NCBI RefSeq assembly: GCF_002532045.1
Contig: NZ_NWTG01000008.1
Location: forward strand, 62,001 to 126,000
DNA length: 64,000 nucleotides
Reading direction: 5' to 3'
DNA from: Bradyrhizobium sp. C9
GTDB taxonomy: Bacteria; Pseudomonadota; Alphaproteobacteria; Rhizobiales; Xanthobacteraceae
Shown here: piece by piece, positions 50,365-59,529 of the stretch
Numbering within the stretch: the stretch's first letter is position 1
How the letters are laid out: each line of letters begins with the position of its first letter
Position numbers and translations under genes: made by a program
Notes under the pieces: generated by a model
Database searches by the model: none
The model's input: the letters and a program-made list of their open reading frames with translations, nothing else
Told to the model about the DNA's origin: nothing

Positions 50365-52578
50365 ATGTCATCCGCCATCGCGCGGCTGCGCGCCTGTGCG
50401 CTCGCCAGCGCCGCCGCAGCATTCATCTCGCCTGCAAATGCTCAATCCGCATTGCAATCGACACTGCCGTCCGTCACCGTCGACGCGCCCCAGCAGCGGC
50501 GGGACGCGTCGGCGCGTCCGCTGCGGCACGCCGCGCGCAGCGCCCCGGCACGGACCGCGCATGTTCCTGCCGCGCCGGTGCAAGCGGCCGCGGGTGAGGG
50601 CGGCGGCGCCCGGGCCGCGCTGGCCGTGCTGTCGGCACAGCAGGCGCTCAAGGAAATCAACAACACGCCGGGTGGCGTCGCGCTGGTGCCGGCGGCGGCC
50701 TACCGCAACTCGACCGTGGCCAACACGATCAAGGACATCCTCGACTATGTCCCCGGCGTGTTCGCGCAGCCGAAATGGGGCGACGATACGCGGCTGTCGA
50801 TCCGCGGCTCCGGCCTATCGCGCAATTTCCATCTGCGCGGCATTCAGCTCTATATGGACGGCATTCCGATCAACACCTCCGACGGCTACGGCGATTTCCA
50901 GGAGGTCGACCCGACCGCCTACAAATATGTCGAGGTGTACAAGGGCGGCAATGCGCTGCAGTTCGGTGCCAATTCGCTCGGCGGGGCGATCAATTTCGTC
51001 ACGCCGACCGGACGCGATCCGAACCCGAATGGCGCGTCGTTCGACTTCGGCGCGTTCAACACAAGGCGGCTACAGGTCAATGCCGGTGGCGCGAACGGTC
51101 CGTGGGACGGCTTCGTCACCGCGGCCACGCAGGCCTCCGGCGGTTTCCGCGATCACAGTTTCGGCTCGAGCAACAAGCTCAGCGCCAATGTCGGCTACCA
51201 GATCTCGCCCGACGTCGAGACCCGGTTCTACCTGAACGCCAACGAGGTGCGCCAGCGCATCCCGGGCAGCGTCGACCGGACCACGGCGCTGACGTCGCCG
51301 ACCACGGCTGCACCCGTCAATGTCACCAATGACTGGCAGCGCAATATCGACACGGTGCGGATCGCCAACAAGACCACCATCCGCCTCGACGACGTCAAGC
51401 TCGAATTCGGCGCGTTCGGCGTCGACCGGCATCTGATGCATCCGATCTTCCAGTGGCTGGACTATCGCTACAGGGACTATGGCGGCTTCGCGAAGCTCAC
51501 CGACGACCGCGTCATCGGCGGTTTCCGCAACCGCTTCGTCGCCGGCGTCAACATTCTCAACGGCAGCATCGATGCCCAGCAATTCGTCAATATCGGCGGT
51601 TTCAAGGGGACACAGACGTCGTCGTTGCGGCAGACGCCGGAGAACTACTCGGCATTCGCGGAGAATTCGTTCTACTTCCTGCCCAAGGTCGCCTTCGTCG
51701 CCGGCACGCAATATCTGTTCGCGGTGCGCGATCAGCACGTCAACTTCTCGACCAATGGCGATCTCAACGGCCGCAGCAGCTTCAGCCTGTGGAGTCCCAA
51801 GACCGGCCTGCTGTGGCAGGTCGATCCGAGCTGGCAGGTGTTCGGCAACGTCTCGCGCAGCGCCGAAGTGCCGAGCTTCGGCGAGAGCGTCAGCCCGAAC
51901 TTCCTCAATCCGAGCCTGCCGAACATTCCGTTCTTTTCGATCAAGCCGCAGACCGCGACGACCTACGAGATCGGCACCCGCATGAAGCGGCCGGACTACG
52001 CCTGGGAGGTCACGCTCTATCGATCCGAGATCGACAACGAGCTGCTGTGCCTCTACAGCGCGTTCGGCAATTGCAACGTCACCAACGCCAACAAGACGGT
52101 TCACCAGGGGATCGAGGCCGGGGCGGGTGCTGCGATCTTCCGCGACATATTCGTCGGTGGACCGACGCCGGACAAGATCTGGCTCAACATCGCCTACACG
52201 CTGAACGATTTCCGCTTCGACAACGATCCGGTGTTCGGCAACAACCAGTTGCCGGGGGCGCCGCGCCACTTCGTGCGGGCGGAGCTGCTCTACAAGCATC
52301 CGACCGGGCTCTATGTCGGACCCAATCTGGAGTGGGTGCCGCAGGCCTATTTCGTCGACAGCGCCAATACGTTGATGACGTCGGCCTATGCGATCTGGGG
52401 CCTCAAGGCCGGTTTCGACAATGGCGGCCCGGTGTCCGGCTATATCGAGGCGCGCAACATCGCCAACAAGGCCTATATCGCGAGCGCCAGTATCATCGAC
52501 CGCGCCAATGCGGCGTCACCGCTGTTCGAGCCGGGAACGGGCAGGGCGATCTATGCGGGGCTGCGCTATCGATGGTGA
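50365..52578 (+). CDS. TonB-dependent receptor, FecA/YncD-like
   Basis: 737 residues. Signal peptide to ANAQ (about residue 27), a linker with LPSVTVDAPQQRR, then the plug (TIKDILDYVPGVFAQ, RLSIRGSGLSRNFHLRGI, GGAINFVTPTG) and a 22-strand barrel ending YAGLRYRW. Outer-membrane active importer energised by TonB; ligand unknown, possibly a metal chelate. Preceded by a DUF2946 gene. Convergent with a second receptor gene. Confidence 0.92.
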   Translation: MSSAIARLRACALASAAAAFISPANAQSALQSTLPSVTVDAPQQRRDASARPLRHAARSAPARTAHVPAAPVQAAAGEGGGARAALAVLSAQQALKEINNTPGGVALVPAAAYRNSTVANTIKDILDYVPGVFAQPKWGDDTRLSIRGSGLSRNFHLRGIQLYMDGIPINTSDGYGDFQEVDPTAYKYVEVYKGGNALQFGANSLGGAINFVTPTGRDPNPNGASFDFGAFNTRRLQVNAGGANGPWDGFVTAATQASGGFRDHSFGSSNKLSANVGYQISPDVETRFYLNANEVRQRIPGSVDRTTALTSPTTAAPVNVTNDWQRNIDTVRIANKTTIRLDDVKLEFGAFGVDRHLMHPIFQWLDYRYRDYGGFAKLTDDRVIGGFRNRFVAGVNILNGSIDAQQFVNIGGFKGTQTSSLRQTPENYSAFAENSFYFLPKVAFVAGTQYLFAVRDQHVNFSTNGDLNGRSSFSLWSPKTGLLWQVDPSWQVFGNVSRSAEVPSFGESVSPNFLNPSLPNIPFFSIKPQTATTYEIGTRMKRPDYAWEVTLYRSEIDNELLCLYSAFGNCNVTNANKTVHQGIEAGAGAAIFRDIFVGGPTPDKIWLNIAYTLNDFRFDNDPVFGNNQLPGAPRHFVRAELLYKHPTGLYVGPNLEWVPQAYFVDSANTLMTSAYAIWGLKAGFDNGGPVSGYIEARNIANKAYIASASIIDRANAASPLFEPGTGRAIYAGLRYRW

Positions 52579-52633
52579 GCGGGATGCAAACTGGCCGTCG
52601 CGTGAAACCCTGTCATGCACTCGGCATGTAAAA

Positions 52634-52667
52634 GGCCCGCTCCGGGGCTCGCAATTCGGAGCGGGCC
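52634..52667. terminator. hairpin after the FecA/YncD-like gene
   Basis: GGCCCGCTCCG (52634-52644) and CGGAGCGGGCC (52657-52667), perfect 11-bp stem. A T4 run follows it only on the minus strand. Confidence 0.55.
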
Positions 52668-52733
52668 AGTCTGGGCGCGGCAAATCTCGCCGCGGCGCGA
52701 ACCTAGCGCGACATGCTGACACCACCCTGACGA

Positions 52734-52774
52734 CGTCAAAAAAACAGAGAGGCGGCTGCGCGCCGCCTCTCTGT
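52734..52774 (-). terminator. terminator of the siderophore receptor gene
   Basis: Minus strand: ACAGAGAGGCGGC, 5-nt loop, GCCGCCTCTCTGT, then TTTTTT. A 13-bp perfect stem with a T run, 42 bp after the receptor stop. Confidence 0.88.
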
Positions 52775-52815
52775 CTCCATCATCGGTTTTGTGAACGGAA
52801 CGTTGCGCGGCGTGC

Positions 52816-55095
52816 TCACCATTTGTAGGCGAGACTTGCCGTGATGCGCCGGCGATCGCCGTAATAGCAGGAGCTTATCGTCGCGCAGCTCGCGACGTAG
52901 ATCTTGTCTGTGACGTTCACCACATTGAGCGCCGCGCGCCAATTGTTGTCCCATTCATAGTGCAATGCGAGGTCGCCGAGCACGACCCCGGGGACGCGCG
53001 CGGTGTTCGCGGTGTCGGCAAAGGACGAGCCGACATAGCGCACGCCGCCGCCGAAGCCGAATCCGTTCAGCGGGCCGTCGCGGAACGTGTAGTCGGTCCA
53101 CACCGAGGCGAGCTGCCGCGGCGTGTTGGTCGGGACGGTGCCGATCAGCGCGGGATTGAGGTCCTTGCTGACGAACAGCTCGTAATTGGTGTAGCTCGCC
53201 ACTAGCTTGAAATCGCGCGTGATGTTCGCCACCGCCTCGAGCTCGACGCCGCGCGAGGTGACTTCGCCATTCTGGGTCTGGAACAGCGTGTTGTTCGGAT
53301 CTGTTGTCAGTGCGTTCTTGCGCTTGAGATCGAAATACGCGACGCCAAGCCGCGCGTTGAGCCCGGCCGGCTCGTACTTGACGCCGACCTCGGTCTGCTC
53401 GGAGGTCTCCGGCAGCAGCAGCTGGCCCGCGGCGTTGGTGCCGATGACCGGATTGTAGCCGGTCATGTAGGAGACGTAGGGCGCGACACCGCTGTCGAAA
53501 TTGTAGATCGCGCCGACCCGGCCGGAGAACTTGCTGTCTTCGCGGCTTTGATCGGCACCGATCCGGTTGTTGTTGGCGAGATCGACCCAGTCTTGCCGCC
53601 CCGACAGCACGACCGTCAGGCGATCGAGCTTGACCTGATCCTGCAGATAGAGCCCGGCCATGCCCTGGGTCAGATAGGCGTTCTGATACAGCGGGCCGCT
53701 ATACGGCAGATTGTTGCCGTAGACCGGATTGAGCACGTTGAGATTCGTGCCCATGCCGAAACCCTGGCGGTCGTCGATGCCGTAATATTTCAGATCGACG
53801 CCGACCAGCGCGGTGTGCTGCAGCGCGCCGGTCGAGAAGCGGTATTCGAGCTGGTTGTCGAGGTTGAGCTGGGTGGCGATGCCGCGGGTGTAGAAATTGC
53901 CACGCGTGATGTCGGCGGCCGCGGGTGTTGTCGCGTAGCCGAGCCCGTAGAGGCCGGCATAGTAGACGTCGACATGCGCCATGCGCGCGTTCTGGCGGAA
54001 GTCGACGTTGTCAGTGACGCTCTTCTGGAACTGGTAGCCGACCATCTCCTGGTCGCGGCGGAACTGGTCGACGCTGGGGTCGCCGGCGAAAAGGCTGGTC
54101 GGAATCCGGCCGAACGGCGCGTTGGTGACGGTGCCGACATAGGGCAGGAAGTTGAGCGCGCGGGTGTTGCTGTGCGAGGCGAGGCCGAACACGGTGAGGC
54201 TGGTGTCGGCATCCGGCCGCCAGGTCACTGACGGGGCGAAGAAGAAATTGTTGTCGTAGACATAGTCGGTCTGGGTGCCGCCGCCCTGGGCCTGGCCGAC
54301 CAGGCGATACTGCACCTGGCCGCCGCCGGGCTGCGCCGTCGCGCCGCCGATGTCGAACTGGGTGTAGGCGTTGCCGAAATTGTTGACGCCGGTCTCGATG
54401 TAGCGAATGGGCTCGGCCTGCGGCAGCTTGCTCACTGCGTTGACGAGGCCACCCGGCGCGGAGCCGCCATACAGGATGCCGGACGGACCGCGCAGCACCT
54501 CGACGCGCTCGAGGTTGAACGGCTGCAGCTTCCAGCTCGCATAGGAGGTGTAGAACAGCTGCAGGCCGTCGAGGAACAGCGACTCGTTCTGCGCGGGGAA
54601 GCCGCGGATCATGAACCAGTCGTTGCGGAAGTCGGCACCGTAGGTGCCGCCGATGACGCCCGGCGTGTAGCGCAGCACCTCGTCGAACTTGCTGACGATC
54701 TTCTGGTCGCGGATCTGCTCGGCGCTGATCACCGTCACCGATTGCGGCGTCTGGATGATCGGCGTGCTTGTCTTGGTGCCGCTCGCGCTCTGCCGCGCCA
54801 GGTAGCCGGTGACCGGACCGTTGGCACGCTCGTGTCCGCCGCCTCCGCCCGCGGCCTGCTGTGCCGCCTGTGGCTGCGCGCCCACTGGCGCGCCCGTTGC
54901 GCGGCGCGCGGCGCTGCGTGCGCGCGTGGTCCGTTGCGATGGCTGCTGCGATCGCGCCGCTTGCCGGTGCTGTGGCGCATCGACCGTCACGGCCGGCAAT
55001 TGCGCCTGCGCGAACACTTGGTCCGCACCGGCAACCGAAAGCATCACCAGAGCCGAAGCAGCAAACCGCTGCGGCCGAATCCATCCGTCCGTCAT
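52816..55095 (-). CDS. TonB-dependent siderophore receptor
   Basis: 759 residues, GGGGG ribosome-binding sequence before ATG 55095. Signal peptide to FAQAQ, linker with LPAVTVDAPQHRQ and an Ala/Arg/Gln-rich region, plug (IIQTPQSVTVISAEQIRDQ as TonB-box-adjacent segment; VEVLRGPSGILYGGSAPGGL), then a barrel with LASVWTDYTFRDGPLNGFGF and a C-terminal ITASLAYKW ending in aromatic Trp. It fits the FhuA/FpvA-type ferric-siderophore receptors. Iron regulation is likely but no convincing Irr or Fur box was seen. Confidence 0.92.
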   Translation of the reverse strand: MTDGWIRPQRFAASALVMLSVAGADQVFAQAQLPAVTVDAPQHRQAARSQQPSQRTTRARSAARRATGAPVGAQPQAAQQAAGGGGGHERANGPVTGYLARQSASGTKTSTPIIQTPQSVTVISAEQIRDQKIVSKFDEVLRYTPGVIGGTYGADFRNDWFMIRGFPAQNESLFLDGLQLFYTSYASWKLQPFNLERVEVLRGPSGILYGGSAPGGLVNAVSKLPQAEPIRYIETGVNNFGNAYTQFDIGGATAQPGGGQVQYRLVGQAQGGGTQTDYVYDNNFFFAPSVTWRPDADTSLTVFGLASHSNTRALNFLPYVGTVTNAPFGRIPTSLFAGDPSVDQFRRDQEMVGYQFQKSVTDNVDFRQNARMAHVDVYYAGLYGLGYATTPAAADITRGNFYTRGIATQLNLDNQLEYRFSTGALQHTALVGVDLKYYGIDDRQGFGMGTNLNVLNPVYGNNLPYSGPLYQNAYLTQGMAGLYLQDQVKLDRLTVVLSGRQDWVDLANNNRIGADQSREDSKFSGRVGAIYNFDSGVAPYVSYMTGYNPVIGTNAAGQLLLPETSEQTEVGVKYEPAGLNARLGVAYFDLKRKNALTTDPNNTLFQTQNGEVTSRGVELEAVANITRDFKLVASYTNYELFVSKDLNPALIGTVPTNTPRQLASVWTDYTFRDGPLNGFGFGGGVRYVGSSFADTANTARVPGVVLGDLALHYEWDNNWRAALNVVNVTDKIYVASCATISSCYYGDRRRITASLAYKW

Positions 55096-55275
55096 TCAAC
55101 GCCCCCAAAGAGAAGTTTTCTTCGGCGTCGTTATCACGGTGATTTTCGCGAACAGCGTGCGCGCGGTTAGAAGCTATCGAAGCTGTGCGCAAAGCTGGTG
55201 TGTGTGACTGAGAGACAACGGAGTACGACGCACAATTGCACGCGTCGCGTGAGAGGCTTGAATCGATCCAGTATT

Positions 55276-55315
55276 GAACGATTCAAAGAACGATTCAAAA
55301 ATCGAACGATTCAAA
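55276..55315. repeat. three-copy palindromic motif
   Basis: GAACGATTCAAA at 55276-55287, 55288-55299 (tandem) and 55304-55315. The first lies in TTGAACGATTCAA, a perfect TTGAA-3-TTCAA inverted repeat; the other two keep GAACGATTC. Located 180-220 bp upstream of the siderophore receptor gene. Confidence 0.7.
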
Positions 55316-55530
55316 ATCATCTCGTGACTCGATGCGTCATGATCGCGCGCGTGATGATCCAGAGCGTCGGTCGCCGCGTCATTGAGTGAAGCGTGATTGG
55401 GGGACCGGCACTGGCGAAGCTTGAGAGCGCTGGCCGCGCCTCGAGGCGTCGGCCCCGATGGGGCGGCCGCTCGCGAAAGCGGAAGTCCGTCCGCTCGGCA
55501 GGCCGCCGCGGCCGTGCCGTCTGCGGGACC

Positions 55531-55559
55531 GGAACCGGGCCGCGGGCGGGCCCGGTTCC
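55531..55559. repeat. hairpin in the glyA leader region
   Basis: GGAACCGGGCC and GGCCCGGTTCC, perfect 11-bp arms with a 7-nt loop, about 175 bp before glyA. No T run. Confidence 0.6.
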
Positions 55560-55732
55560 GCCGGCTGGCAATCCCCGGCATCCCCACCATATCTGGCATA
55601 ATTGACCGCCGGGGACCGCAACCGCTTGGCCATTTTGGGGTGATGTGATAACCCTCTGAAACCAGCTTCGACCGCCACTCGTGACCGTCCGCATCCCGTG
55701 TAAAGGCTTGCGGCGGTGGAGATATTTCGCCG

Positions 55733-57034
55733 ATGACCTCATCTTCCAAGACCGCTTCCGCGCCCGATTCCTTCTTCACGGCAACCCTTGCCGAGGCCGA
55801 TCCCGAGATCGCTGCCGCGATCAAGGGCGAGCTCGGCCGGCAGCGCCATGAGATCGAGCTGATCGCCTCCGAGAACATCGTCAGCCGCGCGGTGCTGGAG
55901 GCGCAGGGCTCGGTGATGACCAACAAATATGCGGAAGGTTATCCGGGCGCGCGCTACTACGGCGGTTGTGAATGGGTCGACGTCGCCGAGAACCTGGCGA
56001 TCGAGCGCGCCAAGAAGCTGTTCGGCGCCGGCTTCGCCAACGTCCAGCCGAACTCCGGCAGCCAGATGAACCAGGCGGTGTTTCTGGCGCTGCTGCAGCC
56101 CGGCGACACCTTCATGGGTCTCGACCTCGCCGCCGGCGGCCATCTCACCCACGGCTCGCCGGTCAACATGTCCGGCAAGTGGTTCAAGGCCGCGCACTAC
56201 ACCGTGCGTCGCGAGGACCAGATCATCGACATGGACGAGGTCCAGAAGCAGGCGGAGCAGGCGAGGCCGAAGCTGATCATCGCCGGCGGCTCGGCCTATT
56301 CGCGCGCCTGGGACTTCAAGCGTTTCCGCGAGATCGCGGACTCGGTCGGCGCGTATCTTCTGGTCGACATGGCGCACTTCGCGGGCCTCGTCGCCGGCGG
56401 CGTGCATGCCTCGCCGGTGCCGCACGCCCACGTCACCACCACGACGACGCACAAGTCGCTGCGCGGTCCGCGCGGCGGCCTGATCCTCACCAATGACGAG
56501 ACGCTCGCCAAGAAGCTGAACTCGGCGATCTTCCCCGGCCTGCAGGGCGGTCCGCTGATGCACGTCATCGCCGCCAAGGCGGTGGCGTTCGCCGAAGCGC
56601 TGCGGCCGGACTTCAAGGTCTACGCCAAGAACGTGGTCGAGAACGCCAAGGCGCTGGCGGAGACGCTGCGCAGCCATGGCCTCGACATCGTGTCCGGCGG
56701 CACCGACAACCACCTGATGCTGGTCGACCTCAGGCCGAAGGGCCTGAAGGGCAACATCTCCGAGAAGGCGCTGGTGCGCGCGGCGATCACCTGCAACAAG
56801 AACGGCATCCCGTTCGATCCCGAGAAGCCGTTCGTCACCTCGGGCCTGCGTCTCGGTACCCCGGCTGCGACCACCCGCGGCTTCGGCGTCGCCGAGTTCA
56901 AGCAGGTCGGCGGCATGATCGCGGAAGTGCTGAACGCGCTGGCGCAGTCGCCGGACGGCAAGGCGCCGCTGGTCGAGGCCGCGATCAAGGAACGCGTCAA
57001 GGCGCTGACCGATCGCTTCCCGATCTATCAATAA
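55733..57034 (+). CDS. glyA: serine hydroxymethyltransferase
   Basis: 433 residues. The PLP-Lys is in VTTTTTHKSLRGPRGG (about residue 243). IELIASENIVSRAVLEAQGS and NKYAEGYPGARYYGGCE are family signatures. It interconverts serine and glycine with tetrahydrofolate, supplying one-carbon units. It heads the glyA-nrdR-ribD-ribE-ribH-nusB run common in Rhizobiales. Confidence 0.97.
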   Translation: MTSSSKTASAPDSFFTATLAEADPEIAAAIKGELGRQRHEIELIASENIVSRAVLEAQGSVMTNKYAEGYPGARYYGGCEWVDVAENLAIERAKKLFGAGFANVQPNSGSQMNQAVFLALLQPGDTFMGLDLAAGGHLTHGSPVNMSGKWFKAAHYTVRREDQIIDMDEVQKQAEQARPKLIIAGGSAYSRAWDFKRFREIADSVGAYLLVDMAHFAGLVAGGVHASPVPHAHVTTTTTHKSLRGPRGGLILTNDETLAKKLNSAIFPGLQGGPLMHVIAAKAVAFAEALRPDFKVYAKNVVENAKALAETLRSHGLDIVSGGTDNHLMLVDLRPKGLKGNISEKALVRAAITCNKNGIPFDPEKPFVTSGLRLGTPAATTRGFGVAEFKQVGGMIAEVLNALAQSPDGKAPLVEAAIKERVKALTDRFPIYQ

Positions 57035-57056
57035 AAGGTCCTAGAGGTCTCGTCGG

Positions 57057-57539
57057 ATGCGTTGTCCGAGCTGCAATTCTCTCGATACGCAGGTCAAGGA
57101 CTCGCGTCCGACCGAGGACTCCGCCGTCATCCGCAGGCGGCGCGTCTGCATGGCCTGCAACTTCCGCTTCACGACCTTCGAGCGGGTGCAGCTGCGCGAG
57201 CTCACCGTGATCAAGCGCAACGGCCGCCGCGTGCCGTTCGACCGCGACAAGCTGGTGCGCTCGCTGCAGATCTCGTTGCGTAAGCGTCCGGTGGAGTCGG
57301 AGCGGGTGGAGAAGATGGTCTCCACCATCGTGCGCGAGCTCGAAAGCGGCGGCGAGGCGGAGGTCTCCTCGGAGGCGATCGGCGAGATCGTGATGGAGCA
57401 TCTGCGCCAGCTCGACGACGTCGCCTATGTGCGCTTCGCGTCGGTCTATCGTAACTTCCGCGAGGCCAAGGACTTCGAGGCCGTGCTCGACGAGCTAACC
57501 GGCGAAGAGGACCCGCGGATCGCGACGTTGCGAAAATGA
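57057..57539 (+). CDS. nrdR: transcriptional repressor NrdR
   Basis: 160 residues. Zinc ribbon MRCPSCNSLDT...RRVCMACNFRF (two CxxC pairs), then the ATP-cone (VIKRNGRRVPFDRDKLVRSL). It senses ATP/dATP and represses ribonucleotide reductase genes. 22 bp after glyA; its stop overlaps the ribD start (ATGA). Confidence 0.96.
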   Translation: MRCPSCNSLDTQVKDSRPTEDSAVIRRRRVCMACNFRFTTFERVQLRELTVIKRNGRRVPFDRDKLVRSLQISLRKRPVESERVEKMVSTIVRELESGGEAEVSSEAIGEIVMEHLRQLDDVAYVRFASVYRNFREAKDFEAVLDELTGEEDPRIATLRK

Positions 57540-58708
57540 TCTTCCGTATTCTGGAAGAGCAGCTCGGGCAGAAGGCCAAAGAGGCCAAGGAAGCTGCCAA
57601 GGAAGCGGCAAAGGCCGCCGATCTGCGCTTCATGCAGCTCGCGCTGGCGCTCGGCCGCCGCGGGCTCGGGCGCACCTGGCCCAATCCGGCGGTCGGCGCC
57701 GTCATCGTCAAGGACGGCGTGATCGTCGGCCGCGGCTGGACGCAAGCAGGCGGCCGTCCGCACGCCGAGGTCGAGGCGCTGAGGCGGGCAGGTAGCGCCG
57801 CGCGCGGCGCCACGCTCTATGTCACGCTCGAACCTTGCTCCCATTTCGGCCGCTCGCCACCTTGCGCGGATGCCGTCGTTTCGGCCGGGCTTGCCCGCGT
57901 GGTCTCGGCGATCGAGGACCCCAATCCGGAGGTCGGCGGCAAGGGGCACGCCAAGCTGCGCGCTGCAGGGATCGGGGTCGAGGTCGGGCTGTGCGCGGCG
58001 GAGGCCGCGCGCGACCATGCCGGGCATTTCCGCCGCATCACGGACCGGCGCCCGCATGTGATCCTCAAGCTCGCGGTGTCCGCCGACGACAAGATCGCAG
58101 CCGCCAATCACAAGCCCGTTGCAATCACCGGCGAAGCCGCGCGCACCCGCGTGCACCTGCTGCGCGCGCAGAGCGATGCGATCCTGGTCGGCATCGGCAC
58201 GGTCAGGGCTGACGATCCGCTCCTGACCTGCCGGTTGCCCGGCATGGCTGATCGTTCGCCGGTGCGGGTGGTGCTTGATCGCGCGCTGCGGATCTCGGGC
58301 GACAGCCGTCTCGTGCATTCGGCGCGCGAGACGCCGCTCTGGGTGATCACGTCGGATCTTGCCGAGGCGCCTGCCGCAATGAAGCTCGGTGCCGCCGGGG
58401 CAGAGGTGATCCGCGTTGCGTCCGGCGCGCAACCGGGACTCGACCTGCCGGCGGTGCTGCATGCGCTGGCGGAGAAGGGCATCACCCGGCTGATGGTCGA
58501 GGGCGGCGCACGCGTGGCAAATTCTTTCGTGGCAGCCGGCCTGGTCGATGAAATCTGGCTGTTGCGCGGACCCGATGCGATCGGCGCCGACGGCGTTCCC
58601 GCGCTGGACGCAATGCCACTCGACGCAATCACGCAGTCGCCCGCCTTCAAGCTTCGTGCTAGCGAAACCCTCGATAACGACAGTCTCACCATCTACGAGC
58701 GTGCGTAA
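57536..58708 (+). CDS. ribD: riboflavin biosynthesis deaminase/reductase
   Basis: 390 residues if started at the ATG overlapping nrdR. An N-terminal ~32-residue Lys/Ala/Glu helix (KAKEAKEAAKEAAKAAD) is an extension compared with most RibD; ATG 57632 (MQLALALGRRGLG) is the family-typical start but has no ribosome-binding site. Deaminase Zn site: HAEVEAL and PCSHFGRSPPC. C-terminal reductase: ILKLAVSADDKI, LMVEGGARVANSF. It catalyses two successive steps from the GTP-derived pyrimidine in riboflavin synthesis. Confidence 0.94.
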   Translation: MIFRILEEQLGQKAKEAKEAAKEAAKAADLRFMQLALALGRRGLGRTWPNPAVGAVIVKDGVIVGRGWTQAGGRPHAEVEALRRAGSAARGATLYVTLEPCSHFGRSPPCADAVVSAGLARVVSAIEDPNPEVGGKGHAKLRAAGIGVEVGLCAAEAARDHAGHFRRITDRRPHVILKLAVSADDKIAAANHKPVAITGEAARTRVHLLRAQSDAILVGIGTVRADDPLLTCRLPGMADRSPVRVVLDRALRISGDSRLVHSARETPLWVITSDLAEAPAAMKLGAAGAEVIRVASGAQPGLDLPAVLHALAEKGITRLMVEGGARVANSFVAAGLVDEIWLLRGPDAIGADGVPALDAMPLDAITQSPAFKLRASETLDNDSLTIYERA

Positions 58709-59316
58709 TGTTTACCGGAATTGTCACCGATATCGGCGAGATCACCAGCCTGAAGCCCGTGGCGCAGGGGCAGCTGCACCGGATGCGGATTGCCTGCGAC
58801 TACGACCAGGCCACGATCGCAGACGGCGCCTCGATCGCCTGCAACGGCGTTTGCCTCACCGTGGTCGCCTCCGGCACCGCGGACGGCAGGACCTGGTTCG
58901 ATGTCGATGCCGCGGCCGAGACGCTCGGCATGACCACCGCCAGGCACTGGGCGCCGGGTGGCCGGCTCAACCTCGAGCGCGCGCTCAAGATCGGCGACGA
59001 GCTCGGCGGTCACATCGTGGCCGGGCATGCCGATGGGATCGCGACCATCGTCAAGCGTGACGATCTGCCTGACATGGCGCGGTTCGAGCTGCGGACCAGC
59101 CGCGAGCTGGCGCGTTTCATCGCGGTGAAGGGATCGATCACGCTGGACGGCGTGTCGCTGACCGTGAACACGGTCGACGACGTCACCTTTTCGGTGCTGA
59201 TCATCCCGCACACGCTCAGTGTCACGACCCTGAGCGGCTGGAAGGCCGGCAGCGAGGTCAATATCGAGGTCGACCTGATGGCCCGCTATGCTGCACGGCT
59301 GTCGGAGATGAAATAG
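58708..59316 (+). CDS. ribE: riboflavin synthase, alpha subunit
   Basis: 202 residues made of two tandem lumazine-binding repeats, MFTGIVTDIGEI...CNGVCLTV and HIVAGHADGIATI...LDGVSLTVNTV. It dismutates 6,7-dimethyl-8-ribityllumazine to riboflavin. ATG overlaps the ribD stop by one base (TAATG). Confidence 0.96.
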   Translation: MFTGIVTDIGEITSLKPVAQGQLHRMRIACDYDQATIADGASIACNGVCLTVVASGTADGRTWFDVDAAAETLGMTTARHWAPGGRLNLERALKIGDELGGHIVAGHADGIATIVKRDDLPDMARFELRTSRELARFIAVKGSITLDGVSLTVNTVDDVTFSVLIIPHTLSVTTLSGWKAGSEVNIEVDLMARYAARLSEMK

Positions 59317-59529
59317 CCGAGGTCGCGGTATTGCGGCCGCGACAGGCATCCCCTCTGCCTGTTTCACCCCGGCTGGCTTCGCGTCGGATGGCCCATGCGT
59401 TGCGGGCGAATCCGACCTGAAAAATCAGGCCGATCGTGGTGACATCCATGCCAGTATTGCCCTTGGCTTTACCGCCTGCTGCGCCTAAAACGCTGCACAA
59501 CTCCTCCCCAAGTTCCGATTGGTATTGCA

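Larger units (their letters stand above)
55096..55732. other. receptor-glyA divergent intergenic region
   Basis: 637 bp with no gene seen. It contains three GAACGATTCAAA units (55276-55315), a perfect hairpin (55531-55559) and a second CCCCGGC/GCCGGGG pair (55573-55579, 55608-55614) closer to glyA. No glycine, SAM or THF riboswitch could be recognised. Confidence 0.4.

Noticed and set aside
55168..55182. Irr (ICE) box upstream of the siderophore receptor
   Set aside because: TTAGAAGCTATCGAA keeps only one half-site of the TTTAGAA...TTCTAAA type; too weak to call.
55615..55732. Riboswitch in the glyA leader
   Set aside because: Hairpins are present, but no glycine, SAM or THF aptamer core could be matched by eye.
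59317..59529. FMN riboswitch before ribH
   Set aside because: The conserved RFN element blocks (AGGGCAGGG type) are absent.
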